Part shown: positions 7,852 through 15,994 of the stretch, one piece after another
How positions within the stretch are numbered: position 1 is the stretch's first letter
Layout of the letters: every line of letters starts with the position of its first letter
Origin: a virus
Virus record (IMG/VR): IMGVR_UViG_3300009379_000003
Span: 1 to 37,870 of that record
Reading direction: 5' to 3' (one strand)
DNA length: 37,870 bases
Program-made: the position numbers and the translations under genes
The notes under the pieces: model-generated
The model's input: the letters and a program-made list of their open reading frames with translations, nothing else
What the model was told of the DNA's origin: nothing
The model's database searches: none

Positions 7852-10036
7852 ACCTCAGGACTTCATTCATAATTGCCTCAGCAATTTTACTGGAAAGATT
7901 ATCCAGATTATCAGTGGTGGATCCACCTGATAAGTTCAGCTCACCAATAAGGTTTTTTATGTTTAAAATAACACCTGCAGATGATTTATGTCCTGCACCT
8001 GTAGTTCCCGGGATTTCATCACCTGTCATTGCGTCCATTGTCTTTTTCATGTAGGGAGCGACTGCAGGTGTTTTTTTGGATTCCTGCTGGATACCTGTGT
8101 TGAATGTTCTGATAAGTGATTTGCCGGAATAAGTAAGTTTAGAAAAAGGCCCTTCTTTGGCATCTGATTGAGGAAATAAATTTCCTATAAAACCAAATAC
8201 ATTTTTTACATTATTTTTTAGCCAGGATGCTTTGGATGCAATCCCTTCCCATAAAGTACTTAAAATTCTGGATCCAGCATTTTTTACATAGCTCCATATG
8301 TTGCTAAAAAATCCATCCATGCTTGAAATAACAGACCCCCATAAACCTGAAAGCCACTCTCCGGTTCCAGACCAGCATCCTTTAATCCAGTCCCAAGCTG
8401 CACCAGCTTTTTCAGCAATCAAATCCCAATATTTAACAATACCATATATTGCCACTCCAAGAGCAACAATTCCGGCTATAATCCATACCAACGGACATCC
8501 CCATAAAGATGTATTCAACACCCATTGAGCAGCAGCTGCAATTTTAGAAACCCCGGCAGATGCAAGTGTCGCAACTTTGTGTGCTGACAATACAGCAGTA
8601 GCTTTTGCTAATCCACCAGCTTTAATTGCGGTGCTCCATATCCATTGCGCACCGGCTGCAATTCTGGAAGCTCCAGCAGAAGCAAGTGTCGCAACTTTAT
8701 TTTTTATTAGTGCCAGGGTACTTTGCTTTGTTGCACCACCTGCAACCATCTGACTTAAAGCATATAAACCCGCTGCGCCTTTCAACATCATTATTCCACC
8801 CCCGGCAATTAAAGCCACTGATCCCAGGGCAATAGTACCACCGACCCATTTAGTCAGGGTAGGATGTTTCATAGCTATTTCATTCAACCATTTTATTCCG
8901 CCTTTCAGCAAATCAATAAATGGCCCAACTGCCGCACCCATGCCTCCGCCCAGAGTACTTTTTAAATTGTTCCATGTGTTTCCAAGCGTTTTTAATTGTG
9001 TATCAATATTATCAATATTAGCAGCTGCCATCGAATCCATGAGTTTTGTTCCTTTGGCATTTCTCAATGCATCAATATTGGTTTTTAACTTACCAGTTTT
9101 ATCCCACAGATTGTTAATTAGTTTCATCGCTTCATCAGATCCAAAAGCTTTTTTCATATCAGCAGCTTCAGAAGCTTCTATTGTGTCACCATATTTCAAT
9201 TTAAGTTTATCTAAAATACCAACAGTTGGTAATAATTTGCCCTTAGCATCGACAAACGACATGCCAAGTTTTTTACCTGCTTCAGCTGCTTTTGATACAA
9301 ATGCTTTAAATCCTGTACCGGCTTCACCTGACTGCATAACATTTTGGAGGATTCCAAGTACATTAAATTGTTCTGCCATATCATAGCCAGCGACAGAGGC
9401 GGCACCTGACACACTTTCAATAGCTTGTTGCATTTTACCGCCATCAGTCTTATACATCTGGACAGCAAAAGATAGGGAATTTCCTATCTTTTTACCAAAA
9501 TCCTCATCACTGAGATTTGAATATAACTTTTTATTTTGATTATAAATTGTACCAAAAAGACCCGCAAATTGTTTTGTATTACCTTTAGTAGCTGTTGCCG
9601 CCTTAGCTACTATCTCAGTAAATGTACCAATTGATGAATTATCTATTGTTTCAATACCGGATTTTATGTCATAAGCTGCATCAAGAAATTCATTCCTGAT
9701 TACTGACATAGAACTGCTTGCATTTGCAGCAGACTCAGATATTTTAGATATTGCATCATCACCTAAATTAAGAGATTTCAGACCTGATTTAAGCACACTT
9801 GTTTCTCGGTTAGCATCAATCATGTTCATTGTGAACATTGCCATACCGGTACCAGCAGCAAGCATCCCCCCACCAATTTTTAAAGACTTAGAACTGTTTT
9901 CAAACTTCTTGACACCTCCATCGATTTCTTCCAGTTTCGATTTCAGTTCATCAGCATTCCCTGTAATTTTTTTAAAAGGCCCACTGATAAGATCAGTTAA
10001 TGACAGTCTGCTGCCTAATTTATATTCACCACTCAT
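7838..10036 (-). CDS. Tail tape measure protein
   Basis: This 732-aa protein has the composition of a tape measure: N-terminal helical region, long alanine/glycine-rich hydrophobic centre (about 365-430 and 505-545) that can cross the host membrane, and a Gly/Ser-rich C-terminus. An internal duplication places KVATLASAG-S-IAA-AQW at 447-466 and again at 487-506, exactly 40 residues apart. At about 0.15 nm per residue the length implies a tail near 110 nm. It follows the frameshifted chaperone gene with a one-base gap, the usual arrangement. Confidence 0.92.
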   Translation of the reverse strand: MSGEYKLGSRLSLTDLISGPFKKITGNADELKSKLEEIDGGVKKFENSSKSLKIGGGMLAAGTGMAMFTMNMIDANRETSVLKSGLKSLNLGDDAISKISESAANASSSMSVIRNEFLDAAYDIKSGIETIDNSSIGTFTEIVAKAATATKGNTKQFAGLFGTIYNQNKKLYSNLSDEDFGKKIGNSLSFAVQMYKTDGGKMQQAIESVSGAASVAGYDMAEQFNVLGILQNVMQSGEAGTGFKAFVSKAAEAGKKLGMSFVDAKGKLLPTVGILDKLKLKYGDTIEASEAADMKKAFGSDEAMKLINNLWDKTGKLKTNIDALRNAKGTKLMDSMAAANIDNIDTQLKTLGNTWNNLKSTLGGGMGAAVGPFIDLLKGGIKWLNEIAMKHPTLTKWVGGTIALGSVALIAGGGIMMLKGAAGLYALSQMVAGGATKQSTLALIKNKVATLASAGASRIAAGAQWIWSTAIKAGGLAKATAVLSAHKVATLASAGVSKIAAAAQWVLNTSLWGCPLVWIIAGIVALGVAIYGIVKYWDLIAEKAGAAWDWIKGCWSGTGEWLSGLWGSVISSMDGFFSNIWSYVKNAGSRILSTLWEGIASKASWLKNNVKNVFGFIGNLFPQSDAKEGPFSKLTYSGKSLIRTFNTGIQQESKKTPAVAPYMKKTMDAMTGDEIPGTTGAGHKSSAGVILNIKNLIGELNLSGGSTTDNLDNLSSKIAEAIMNEVLRYENA
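8519..8698 (-). repeat. 120-bp-period internal duplication in the tape measure gene
   Basis: Two copies of a 20-residue helical module, about 85 percent identical, are spaced by 40 codons (120 bp) in the hydrophobic centre. The nucleotide copies also match closely (both contain GCAAGTGTCGCAACTTT), so the duplication looks fairly recent. Such repeats let tail length change by unequal recombination. Confidence 0.75.
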
Positions 10037-10037
10037 T

Positions 10038-10567
10038 TTAACCGCCGAAAAGTTTCGATATCAATTCCGCCTGATTCTTTAGTTCTCTCTGCTCCAGATA
10101 CAGAGCGTCAATTTTGAGCCTGATCTGGTCTGCAAATTCAAGTGAATCAAAATCAACCAATGGGAAAAATTTTCTGGCCAATACCTCTTCACCGACGCCC
10201 AGATCAAGCTCATTCTGCCGCTCAGCTACAACTTTTTTATGGTTACCTGCTGAGTAACACCTGCCGCATCTACTAACTTGTCTGCAATTGGAACAACAAT
10301 TCCAGAACGCTGTTCAAGAATTTTTGAAAATTCTTGAGGTTCAGGATACAGGATACATTGCAGACAAAGAGCTGTGTTTTTATCCATATTAGCTCCCGTA
10401 GTAGCTTCAGCAATTTTTAAATGATCCGTTGTTGGAACTTTAAAAATCCCATCAAAAGGATCATCCGCAAGCTGTATCATTATAATTTCAGAATTTTCCT
10501 TTTTCCAATTTTCAATCTCGGGCTGAAGTTCAGTCAGTTCTTTGTTATCAATTCTGTAGTTAATCAT
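10038..10567 (-). CDS. Tail assembly chaperone, -1 frameshift product
   Basis: The 113-aa upstream frame ends just before a second open frame in the -1 register. The shift at the A-AAA-AAG heptamer (10232..10238) joins 112 residues to a 64-aa extension (V-V-A-E-R-Q-N-E-L... ending KLFGG), giving about 176 aa. The extension stops at 10038, one base before the tape measure ATG. This is the classic layout of lambda G/GT-type and Mu gp41-type chaperones, in which the long form bridges tape measure and tube during assembly. The extension is helical and acidic, as usual. The frame is seen directly; frameshifting efficiency is not. Confidence 0.85.
10226..10567 (-). CDS. Tail assembly chaperone, short form
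   Basis: 113 aa, starting MINYRIDNKELTEL, ending T-I-K-K-L at a TAG. It lies between the tail tube and tape measure genes, where Mu encodes gp41. The sequence contains TGANMDKNTALCLQCILYP, a segment seen in phage tail chaperones of the ClpX-adaptor-like fold only by position. SD AAGGAG lies about 11 bases upstream of the ATG. The short form should coat the tape measure protein during tail assembly and would be made in large excess over the frameshifted form. Confidence 0.8.
   Translation of the reverse strand: MINYRIDNKELTELQPEIENWKKENSEIIMIQLADDPFDGIFKVPTTDHLKIAEATTGANMDKNTALCLQCILYPEPQEFSKILEQRSGIVVPIADKLVDAAGVTQQVTIKKL
10232..10238 (-). promoter_or_regulatory. Slippery heptamer A-AAA-AAG
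   Basis: On the coding strand the zero-frame codons are ATA AAA AAG TTG TAG. The heptamer A AAA AAG is the strongest known bacterial -1 slippery sequence. Sliding back by one base gives AAA AAA GTT GTA GCT, which opens the 64-codon extension and avoids the TAG. Downstream bases GCTGAGCGGCAG are GC-rich compared with the surroundings and could add a stimulatory hairpin. Confidence 0.85.
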
Positions 10568-10586
10568 AAAATTTTTTCTCCTTATT

Positions 10587-11009
10587 TTATAATGGTACTT
10601 CTATTGGCATGGCCAGATTCTTAAAATCAATATCTACCATGAAAGTAGTATCATCGACCTTGCGTTTATGCCCAATTTTCTCAATCTGAACCAGAGGTAA
10701 AGTTTCTTTCATTTTTTTACCATTTGGTTTTTCATGAAGTCCTACAATTGGAAACGGTGGCAGATCCAACGGATCTCCGCCAAATGGTGCGGCAGCTATC
10801 ACCAGCTTTTCATACTCTTCAAGAGAAATGACCATTTTACCTGATGATTCTTTTTTACCTTTTCCATAACCAACCATTTCATTCCCTTTACCATATGAGC
10901 CTTCGACTTTTTGATTTCGGTCATAATCTATTGACTCAATACCAATCAGCGTCCGGGCCAGAATAGTTGCCTGGTAATTTTTCCATGAATAATTTTCAGT
11001 AACACCCAT
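10587..11009 (-). CDS. Tail tube protein
   Basis: A 140-aa protein directly after the sheath gene, the constant position of the tube gene in contractile-tailed phages. The sequence is beta-rich with YGKGNEMVGYGKGKKESSG and a C-terminal VDIDFKNLAMPIEVPL strand. Tube proteins form stacked hexamers through which DNA passes. An AGG/GGAGG site lies upstream of the ATG. Confidence 0.75.
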   Translation of the reverse strand: MGVTENYSWKNYQATILARTLIGIESIDYDRNQKVEGSYGKGNEMVGYGKGKKESSGKMVISLEEYEKLVIAAAPFGGDPLDLPPFPIVGLHEKPNGKKMKETLPLVQIEKIGHKRKVDDTTFMVDIDFKNLAMPIEVPL

Positions 11010-11020
11010 GCATATGCCTC

Positions 11021-12409
11021 CTATACAGCCTGTTTGTATCCAACATCAATGGTAATCTTTTCCAGTGTGTTGGTTTTATATAAGTGAAGCTCTCCAACAA
11101 GTTCACCCTCAGACAAATCCTGATCTGTATCAATATCAACTTCATGACCAACAATCTCAGCTTCACCTGCAATTTCCATCTCGCTGGAGATAGCCACATC
11201 AATCTCAGCTATTAGAGACTCAATGCCGGAAGTACCGCCTTCAGCAACTCCATTAACAAAAGGCATTATCTTATCATAAGCAAGCCTTCTGGCCTTATCA
11301 GCTGGTCTGAGTTCATGAATTGTCTGATAATCAGAATCTTCAGGACTCATAAGATGATCTTTCTTGATATATATGCCAGGCCACTGGTCATATTTTACTG
11401 CAAGAATTATATTAGCATCATCTATGTCAGATACAAAATCCTGCAGACCATCATTCCAGAATTCAATTTCTGTACCTGTAACAGATCTTAAATCCCGGAC
11501 AAAACCAGGATGAATATTTGTTCTGATTTTAGATAAATTTGCACAAAGCATAATGGCAGCTGATTTATAATCAGTATCATCTCCATACTTGATACGTCCG
11601 CCAACCACAGCAATTTTTTTATCCTGAAAAAGGCGGCATTCATCAATCATTGTCTGAAGATAGTCATTAGTTTCACCTGTGGTTTTTTTTGGGTATTCAA
11701 GGATAAAACCGCTGATAAATATTCTGACAGACTCAAAATCAGCTTTTTTTGATGCAACTGATTCCCAGAATGACCTTTCAAATCCTCCAACAATATGGAT
11801 AAATTTAAATGCTTTCTGTACAGGATCATAACCGGCTCTTGCAGCATCAATCGCTGTAAGAAATTTTGCAGCTGAAGCGGTTGGTGCAGATGTTGTAAAA
11901 CTATAGGTATCGCCTGCAACGAATGTACCAGTGCCGAAAGCTACTGAAACTCCTGCTTCCAGAGTAATTGTTGTTGTTGAGGCTGGTGTTGTATATACAC
12001 TGGACCAGTTAACACCTCCATCAGGTGACCATCTGTATTTTGCCGTTTCATGAGCTCCACCCAGAATAATTTCAATAATAATATTTCTGGTACCTGTAAC
12101 TGTTCCTGTAGCTGTACAAACTGATGTACCGGTTCCAGTTTTAGTTACAGATCCGATTTCTCCGGCTGTATCATTATCAGGCCGGAGTGCAAAGCATTTT
12201 ATACCGCCTTCATTAAAATGCCTTTTTATGGCATCAACGAGTGGGCCTTTTTCAAATTTTGCAACGGCTTCACGATAACTGTTTATTTCATAAACAGCAT
12301 CTTTAGTACCTGTTTCTGCTACACCAATTTTAAGGTGGAGGCCATCAACACCGTTTTTCCCGCGGCCAAGCCCGCCATCTTTTAAATTAATCTCTACTGG
12401 ACTGTTCAC
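11021..12409 (-). CDS. Tail sheath protein (DUF2586-like)
   Basis: 462 aa. The N-terminus (SPVEINLKDGGLGRGK) and the body with CRLFQDKKIAVVGGRI and a C-terminal helical domain fit Mu-type sheath subunits, which contract to drive the tube into the host. Residues about 88-178 form a Thr/Gly-rich beta domain (GTVTGTRNIIIEI, YRWSPDGGVNW) inserted in the otherwise conserved core, probably surface exposed. The start is GTG with AGGAGG five bases upstream; the ATG one base earlier is out of frame. Confidence 0.85.
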   Translation of the reverse strand: MNSPVEINLKDGGLGRGKNGVDGLHLKIGVAETGTKDAVYEINSYREAVAKFEKGPLVDAIKRHFNEGGIKCFALRPDNDTAGEIGSVTKTGTGTSVCTATGTVTGTRNIIIEIILGGAHETAKYRWSPDGGVNWSSVYTTPASTTTITLEAGVSVAFGTGTFVAGDTYSFTTSAPTASAAKFLTAIDAARAGYDPVQKAFKFIHIVGGFERSFWESVASKKADFESVRIFISGFILEYPKKTTGETNDYLQTMIDECRLFQDKKIAVVGGRIKYGDDTDYKSAAIMLCANLSKIRTNIHPGFVRDLRSVTGTEIEFWNDGLQDFVSDIDDANIILAVKYDQWPGIYIKKDHLMSPEDSDYQTIHELRPADKARRLAYDKIMPFVNGVAEGGTSGIESLIAEIDVAISSEMEIAGEAEIVGHEVDIDTDQDLSEGELVGELHLYKTNTLEKITIDVGYKQAV

Positions 12410-12418
12410 ATAAGCCTC

Positions 12419-12646
12419 CTATACTGGTTTTTTCCCAGTAAATTCTTTTAGTTTTTTTACAAAAACATCTTCCGTTACAATTCCATCAGCCGGTAACTGC
12501 ATAAAACATTTCAGACCCCGGGCTATAGCCCGATCAACACCGTATGCTGTACATAAAAAATCAAAATTTGATTTTTTAACAGTGTCAGCTCCACCAGCGC
12601 TTGAATCTTTCCCGTCATTTTTTGCATCTTTATTCTTCTCACTCAT
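12419..12646 (-). CDS. Small protein upstream of the sheath gene (Mu gp38-like position)
   Basis: 75 aa with a charged, low-complexity N-terminus rich in Asp, Lys and Ser, and a folded C-terminal 45 residues (FDFLCTAYGVDRAIARGL, then PADGIVTEDVFVKKL). I do not recognise a family. Mu also has a small gene, 38, in this slot between tail terminator and sheath. Shares one base with the upstream gene, so coupled translation is likely. Confidence 0.6.
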   Translation of the reverse strand: MSEKNKDAKNDGKDSSAGGADTVKKSNFDFLCTAYGVDRAIARGLKCFMQLPADGIVTEDVFVKKLKEFTGKKPV

Positions 12647-13197
12647 CAGGACATTCCTCCCTCTGTTAAATTTACGCCGGTGATTCTTGGAACAGTTATA
12701 TCTTTATATATTCCATCCTCAAATTTCACCTGGCAATATGCCTTATAAACATTATCAACAATCAGACTGTGGTCATCAATCACTCCAGATGGCCCACACT
12801 CAACTCCGATCAGCCGGCCATCAGCAGCAGTAAAAGATTCATTGTTTGCAACCAGTTCAATAAACTGATTTAAAAACCCTGTGTATGTATTATCCTTTTC
12901 TATAAAATCGTAAATATCAGTTGAAAAGAAATCAACCTGGTACACGGGTATGCGATCATATAATTTTTTTGTGTTCGTTATAACTGAAGCAGTCACACTG
13001 CTACTGTCCCATGAGCCATTCTTTTTAGTTTTCCCGGGCAAATGTCTGAGTGCTGCACATGGCATTTGTTGTTTCAGTTTGCCCGGTTTTGGATATATTT
13101 CAAAAAACTTTTTATTAAGCGGATGTGCTGTTCCAGTACGAGCAGTAATATTATTCTCTATAAGCTGCTTTAAATATTTAATATGATCAGCTATCAT
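12646..13197 (-). CDS. Putative tail terminator (Mu gp37-like)
   Basis: 183 aa. Position just before the sheath and the content (N-terminal helix, LYDRIPVYQVDFFSTDIYDFIEKDNTYTGFLNQF, then a beta C-terminus VYKAYCQVKF) fit the tail terminator / DUF1834-type protein that caps the completed tail. The motif content alone is not diagnostic. It ends one base into the small gene before the sheath. Confidence 0.6.
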   Translation of the reverse strand: MIADHIKYLKQLIENNITARTGTAHPLNKKFFEIYPKPGKLKQQMPCAALRHLPGKTKKNGSWDSSSVTASVITNTKKLYDRIPVYQVDFFSTDIYDFIEKDNTYTGFLNQFIELVANNESFTAADGRLIGVECGPSGVIDDHSLIVDNVYKAYCQVKFEDGIYKDITVPRITGVNLTEGGMS

Positions 13198-13206
13198 AAT
13201 ATATCC

Positions 13207-13647
13207 TTACACATTCCGCCACATTTCTGACAAACCACTTTGCAGTTCTTCCAGATATTCTTCAATGCTTGCTTCCAGAGCAGGCTCAACATGAGGCCGT
13301 GCCGGAATTCCGGCAGGTTCATATCCATGTTCCATAGCCCGGCTTTGTGGAAAATTTGTACCTACATGAACTGTATCCCAGGCTTCTTTGTCAGTTGCAA
13401 ATGAAGCAATATAATCACCTTCAGCAATAAGGATCAGGTCTGACTGACTTTTTTTTGCTTTTCTTGCCAGGGTAGCTGGTTTCAATGGTGTATGCCCCAG
13501 ACTTTGGTCACGAATTCCCTTAACAATATAACCTCTTACAATTTCAGCACCCCGTTCAAGGGCATCACCCATATGTTTTTCCATGCTGTTTTGTAGCCGG
13601 GTTGCATCAAGCAATTTGTTCCAGTCACCTGATAATTCCATACCCAT
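13207..13647 (-). CDS. Virion morphogenesis protein, Mu gpG-like (tail completion)
   Basis: About 146 aa from ATG 13647. The sequence has the family features: a helical N-terminus, EIVRGYIVKGIRDQSLGHTPLKPATLARKAKKSQSDLILI and the C-terminal AMEHGYEPAGIPARPHVEPAL, in which the IPARPF-like motif is typical of phage virion morphogenesis / tail completion S proteins. A longer frame upstream to 13743 would overlap the preceding gene by 92 bases; I reject it. The chosen start lies 4 bases after the upstream stop. Confidence 0.82.
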   Translation of the reverse strand: MGMELSGDWNKLLDATRLQNSMEKHMGDALERGAEIVRGYIVKGIRDQSLGHTPLKPATLARKAKKSQSDLILIAEGDYIASFATDKEAWDTVHVGTNFPQSRAMEHGYEPAGIPARPHVEPALEASIEEYLEELQSGLSEMWRNV

Positions 13648-13651
13648 AGAA

Positions 13652-14035
13652 TTACAGCCTTGACAAAAGAAGCTTAGTACAGTCATCAAAAGGATCGACA
13701 TGAACAATCCTGAAATTATCGCCACCATCAATTTCTTCATCACTTATTACTCCACCAATATTTATAATATCACGTTCTTCAATTTCAACACTGATACCAA
13801 TACAGACAACCGCATCGACTTCAAATTTCACACCGGAACTTGTCTGCACTTCATCTTTTGCCACTTTAACTTCACAATTGCTGAGTTTCATAAGATCATA
13901 AGTGTTATTTGTAACAGCATTCAAAAAGCCATCTGATGTGTAACTCCGGAACTGCTTTAATATGATTTCATCGTCTGCAAGAGTTTCCCATATTCGCTCA
14001 ATAATTCCTGATAAATGTTTTTTCCGAATAATCAT
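13652..14035 (-). CDS. Head-tail joining protein, unidentified
   Basis: 127 aa between the gp36-like adaptor and the gpG-like gene. It has a helical N-terminus and a beta C-terminal half (VDAVVCIGISVEIEERDIINIGGVISDE). No family is recognised; a head-tail stopper or connector role follows from position only. The start overlaps the adaptor stop by 4 bases. Confidence 0.6.
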   Translation of the reverse strand: MIIRKKHLSGIIERIWETLADDEIILKQFRSYTSDGFLNAVTNNTYDLMKLSNCEVKVAKDEVQTSSGVKFEVDAVVCIGISVEIEERDIINIGGVISDEEIDGGDNFRIVHVDPFDDCTKLLLSRL

Positions 14036-14451
14036 ATTAAGTAATCCAAAACTGCACGTTCAGCATTCGCCAGGTGTGCTTTTATAATATTAATATGATC
14101 ATCAGAATTAAATGCCTGTAATGTGATCCGAGTACCGGAAGGGAGCTGTATATCACGCTCCACTCCGGCAGACTTATCACGCCATAATTTTTCCATGACA
14201 GCAACATGCATCAGTTCCATTTCAGATTCTTTTATGCATTCAGCTCTGTCTGAATCAGCGGGGGAAGGCAAAGCAGCATCTGTGTATGCCGCTTCTCCAA
14301 TCCATGACTTTAACCTCCGCCCAACCTTGACCGCTTCTTTTTCAAGAAAGCGGTCATAGGCGGTCAGGCTATTGGCATCCAGCTTTGAATCATCAATATT
14401 CAGAGCATCACCCTGCCACATGGCTTTTATGTCTGTAGAACTATTCAGCAT
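14032..14451 (-). CDS. Head-tail adaptor, Mu gp36-like
   Basis: 139 aa, mostly helical, with a central segment ALPSPADSDRAECIKESEMELMHVAVMEKLWRDKSAGVERDI as in gp6/gp36-type adaptors that extend the portal. Lies in the Mu order capsid - gp35 - gp36. Overlaps neighbours by 4 bases and 1 base, so the connector genes are tightly coupled. Confidence 0.65.
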   Translation of the reverse strand: MLNSSTDIKAMWQGDALNIDDSKLDANSLTAYDRFLEKEAVKVGRRLKSWIGEAAYTDAALPSPADSDRAECIKESEMELMHVAVMEKLWRDKSAGVERDIQLPSGTRITLQAFNSDDHINIIKAHLANAERAVLDYLI

Positions 14452-14945
14452 TAAACTGCCTCAATCTCAACAGCTTCAGCTGTGATAACGAATTTTTTAA
14501 TGCCTTTGTTACCGCAGGCTTTCATTACCTTCTTTGTTAAAAGTACCATCTGTGAAATTTCTTCCTCAGCAGCATCTGATTTAAAGGTTACCTGAGATAC
14601 CTTTTTCCCATTCACCATTACCGGCAGAGTAATATCAGTTACTGGATCAGTATTTTCTGTTTTAGAATCTTCTGATTCTGAAGCAGTTATAGTCTCCTGA
14701 GCAGTTTTTATATTATCTACCTGATTGGATGGGACTTCCGGTTTATCAGGTTCCTGAACCGGAATTAATTCTCCGGTTTTAATTTTCTCCGCAACAAATG
14801 ATGACCATTTTAAATCAAATACATGATTTATATCCGGCTTTCCATTTATCACTGGCGGGTAGATGTCCTCCCGAGTGTCCGGATCAAAAAATCCGGCTCC
14901 ACGGGAAGCAATGTCCTTTTTTAGTTTAACTTTAATTTTGCTCAT
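14451..14945 (-). CDS. Capsid-adjacent protein (Mu gp35-like position)
   Basis: 164 aa. The N-terminal 60 residues (MSKIKVKLKKDIASRGAGFFDP, then HVFDLKWSSFVAEKIKTGELIPV) are compact; a linker rich in Ser, Thr, Glu and Pro follows at about 65-110; the C-terminal 50 residues form another small domain. Mu gp35 is in the same place. Function unknown. AAAGGTGATC provides a good ribosome site. Confidence 0.6.
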   Translation of the reverse strand: MSKIKVKLKKDIASRGAGFFDPDTREDIYPPVINGKPDINHVFDLKWSSFVAEKIKTGELIPVQEPDKPEVPSNQVDNIKTAQETITASESEDSKTENTDPVTDITLPVMVNGKKVSQVTFKSDAAEEEISQMVLLTKKVMKACGNKGIKKFVITAEAVEIEAV

Positions 14946-14982
14946 TTGATCACCTTTTTTTATGCAGAACCAAAATTCAGCA

Positions 14983-15984
14983 TTAAATATTCAGCATTAT
15001 AGAAGCTTCTGTAAAAAGCTTTTCCCATCCAGCAACTTCAGATACAACAGCCTCTTCAAGTTGCTTATCAATAACCTTATCAACCTCAACCAAACTGCCG
15101 CCTTTTTCAAAAACTTCATGAAGCGAAGCCTTTGTATCAAGAGCAATGATTTTGTTGCCAGGCATTGCATCACACCTTCTCGGCGCATCTGGCATGTCAG
15201 GTCCATTTTTATCTTTGTATTCAGTAAGATTTAAATAATCAACCCTCATGTCTTTACCGGATATCATCATAGACGGATCAAAATATTTAAATTCTTCAGA
15301 CAGATTAACAACATCTGCATAAGAAAGAGTTCCGGCACTTGAAGCATTAATGCTGGATATGGGATTGCTGTTCCCATCACCATTGATAAGAGTTTCAACA
15401 GCAATATTAACTTTTTCGCGGGTAATGTTTCTGCCAAGAACTTTCATTGTCACACCAAAAACGTTCAAAGCCATTCTGCGGACTGCTTCATAAGTCGCTT
15501 CAATTTTATAACCAACCTTGTAAAGGGTGATTGTTTTATCTTTGAACTTAATAGTGACAGTTGGAAATTCTCCTGATTCTCCAACCCTGCGGGCAATTCC
15601 GTCAGAATCCAAGTCAACAGACGCTCCCTGGAAAACATTTCCGGGTATACCCGTGCTTGTTGCTCTGAGCTGATTAAGAATAACAAATCTTTTGCTTTCT
15701 TCCAGCATTCCAGTGCGGACAAATTTATTAATAACAGCAGGGAACAGTATTTTGTTCTCTTTGGTTTTAAAGAAATCTTCAACAAGACTTGCGCTGTCTC
15801 CTGAAATTGCCAGGTCACGAGCTGCAAGCTGTTGTTGAAGAACATCAAGCCCCTTTAATTCTGCATTCTCGGAAAATTTACCTGCCTTTTTCGCCTGCTT
15901 TTCCAGCAATTGTATAAATGACAGACCCTCTTCTTTGGCATCACTGTACATTTGCCTGGATAAATCAATTTTTTCAATTCTCAT
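14983..15984 (-). CDS. Major capsid protein (Mu gpT-type)
   Basis: 333 aa. It lies after protease/scaffold and decoration genes and shows the elements of a Mu-type capsid: N-terminal helical region, the segment FVRTGMLEESKRFVILNQLRATSTGIPGNVFQG, a central YKVGYKIEATYEAVRRMALNVFGVTMKVLGRNI spine-like helix region and a C-terminal IIALDTKASLHEVFEKGGSLVEVDKVID strand. The fold is probably HK97-like. AAGGAG lies 7 bases before the ATG. Confidence 0.85.
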   Translation of the reverse strand: MRIEKIDLSRQMYSDAKEEGLSFIQLLEKQAKKAGKFSENAELKGLDVLQQQLAARDLAISGDSASLVEDFFKTKENKILFPAVINKFVRTGMLEESKRFVILNQLRATSTGIPGNVFQGASVDLDSDGIARRVGESGEFPTVTIKFKDKTITLYKVGYKIEATYEAVRRMALNVFGVTMKVLGRNITREKVNIAVETLINGDGNSNPISSINASSAGTLSYADVVNLSEEFKYFDPSMMISGKDMRVDYLNLTEYKDKNGPDMPDAPRRCDAMPGNKIIALDTKASLHEVFEKGGSLVEVDKVIDKQLEEAVVSEVAGWEKLFTEASIMLNI

Positions 15985-15994
15985 GAGTTACTCC

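Noticed and set aside
8298-9386. Open frames opposite the tape measure gene
   Set aside because: They are antisense shadows of a long, well-supported coding frame, with no ribosome sites and biased composition.
13297-13315. GCCGGAATTCCGGC palindrome within the gpG-like gene as a regulatory site
   Set aside because: It lies inside a conserved coding stretch (IPAxPH region) and is probably codon-driven; only the copy in the early leader is well placed.
13647-13743. N-terminal extension of the gpG-like gene that looks like a lipoprotein signal peptide (basic start, hydrophobic stretch, Cys)
   Set aside because: It overlaps the preceding gene by 92 bases in another frame; a virion protein needs no export signal and an ATG just past the upstream stop fits the compact operon.
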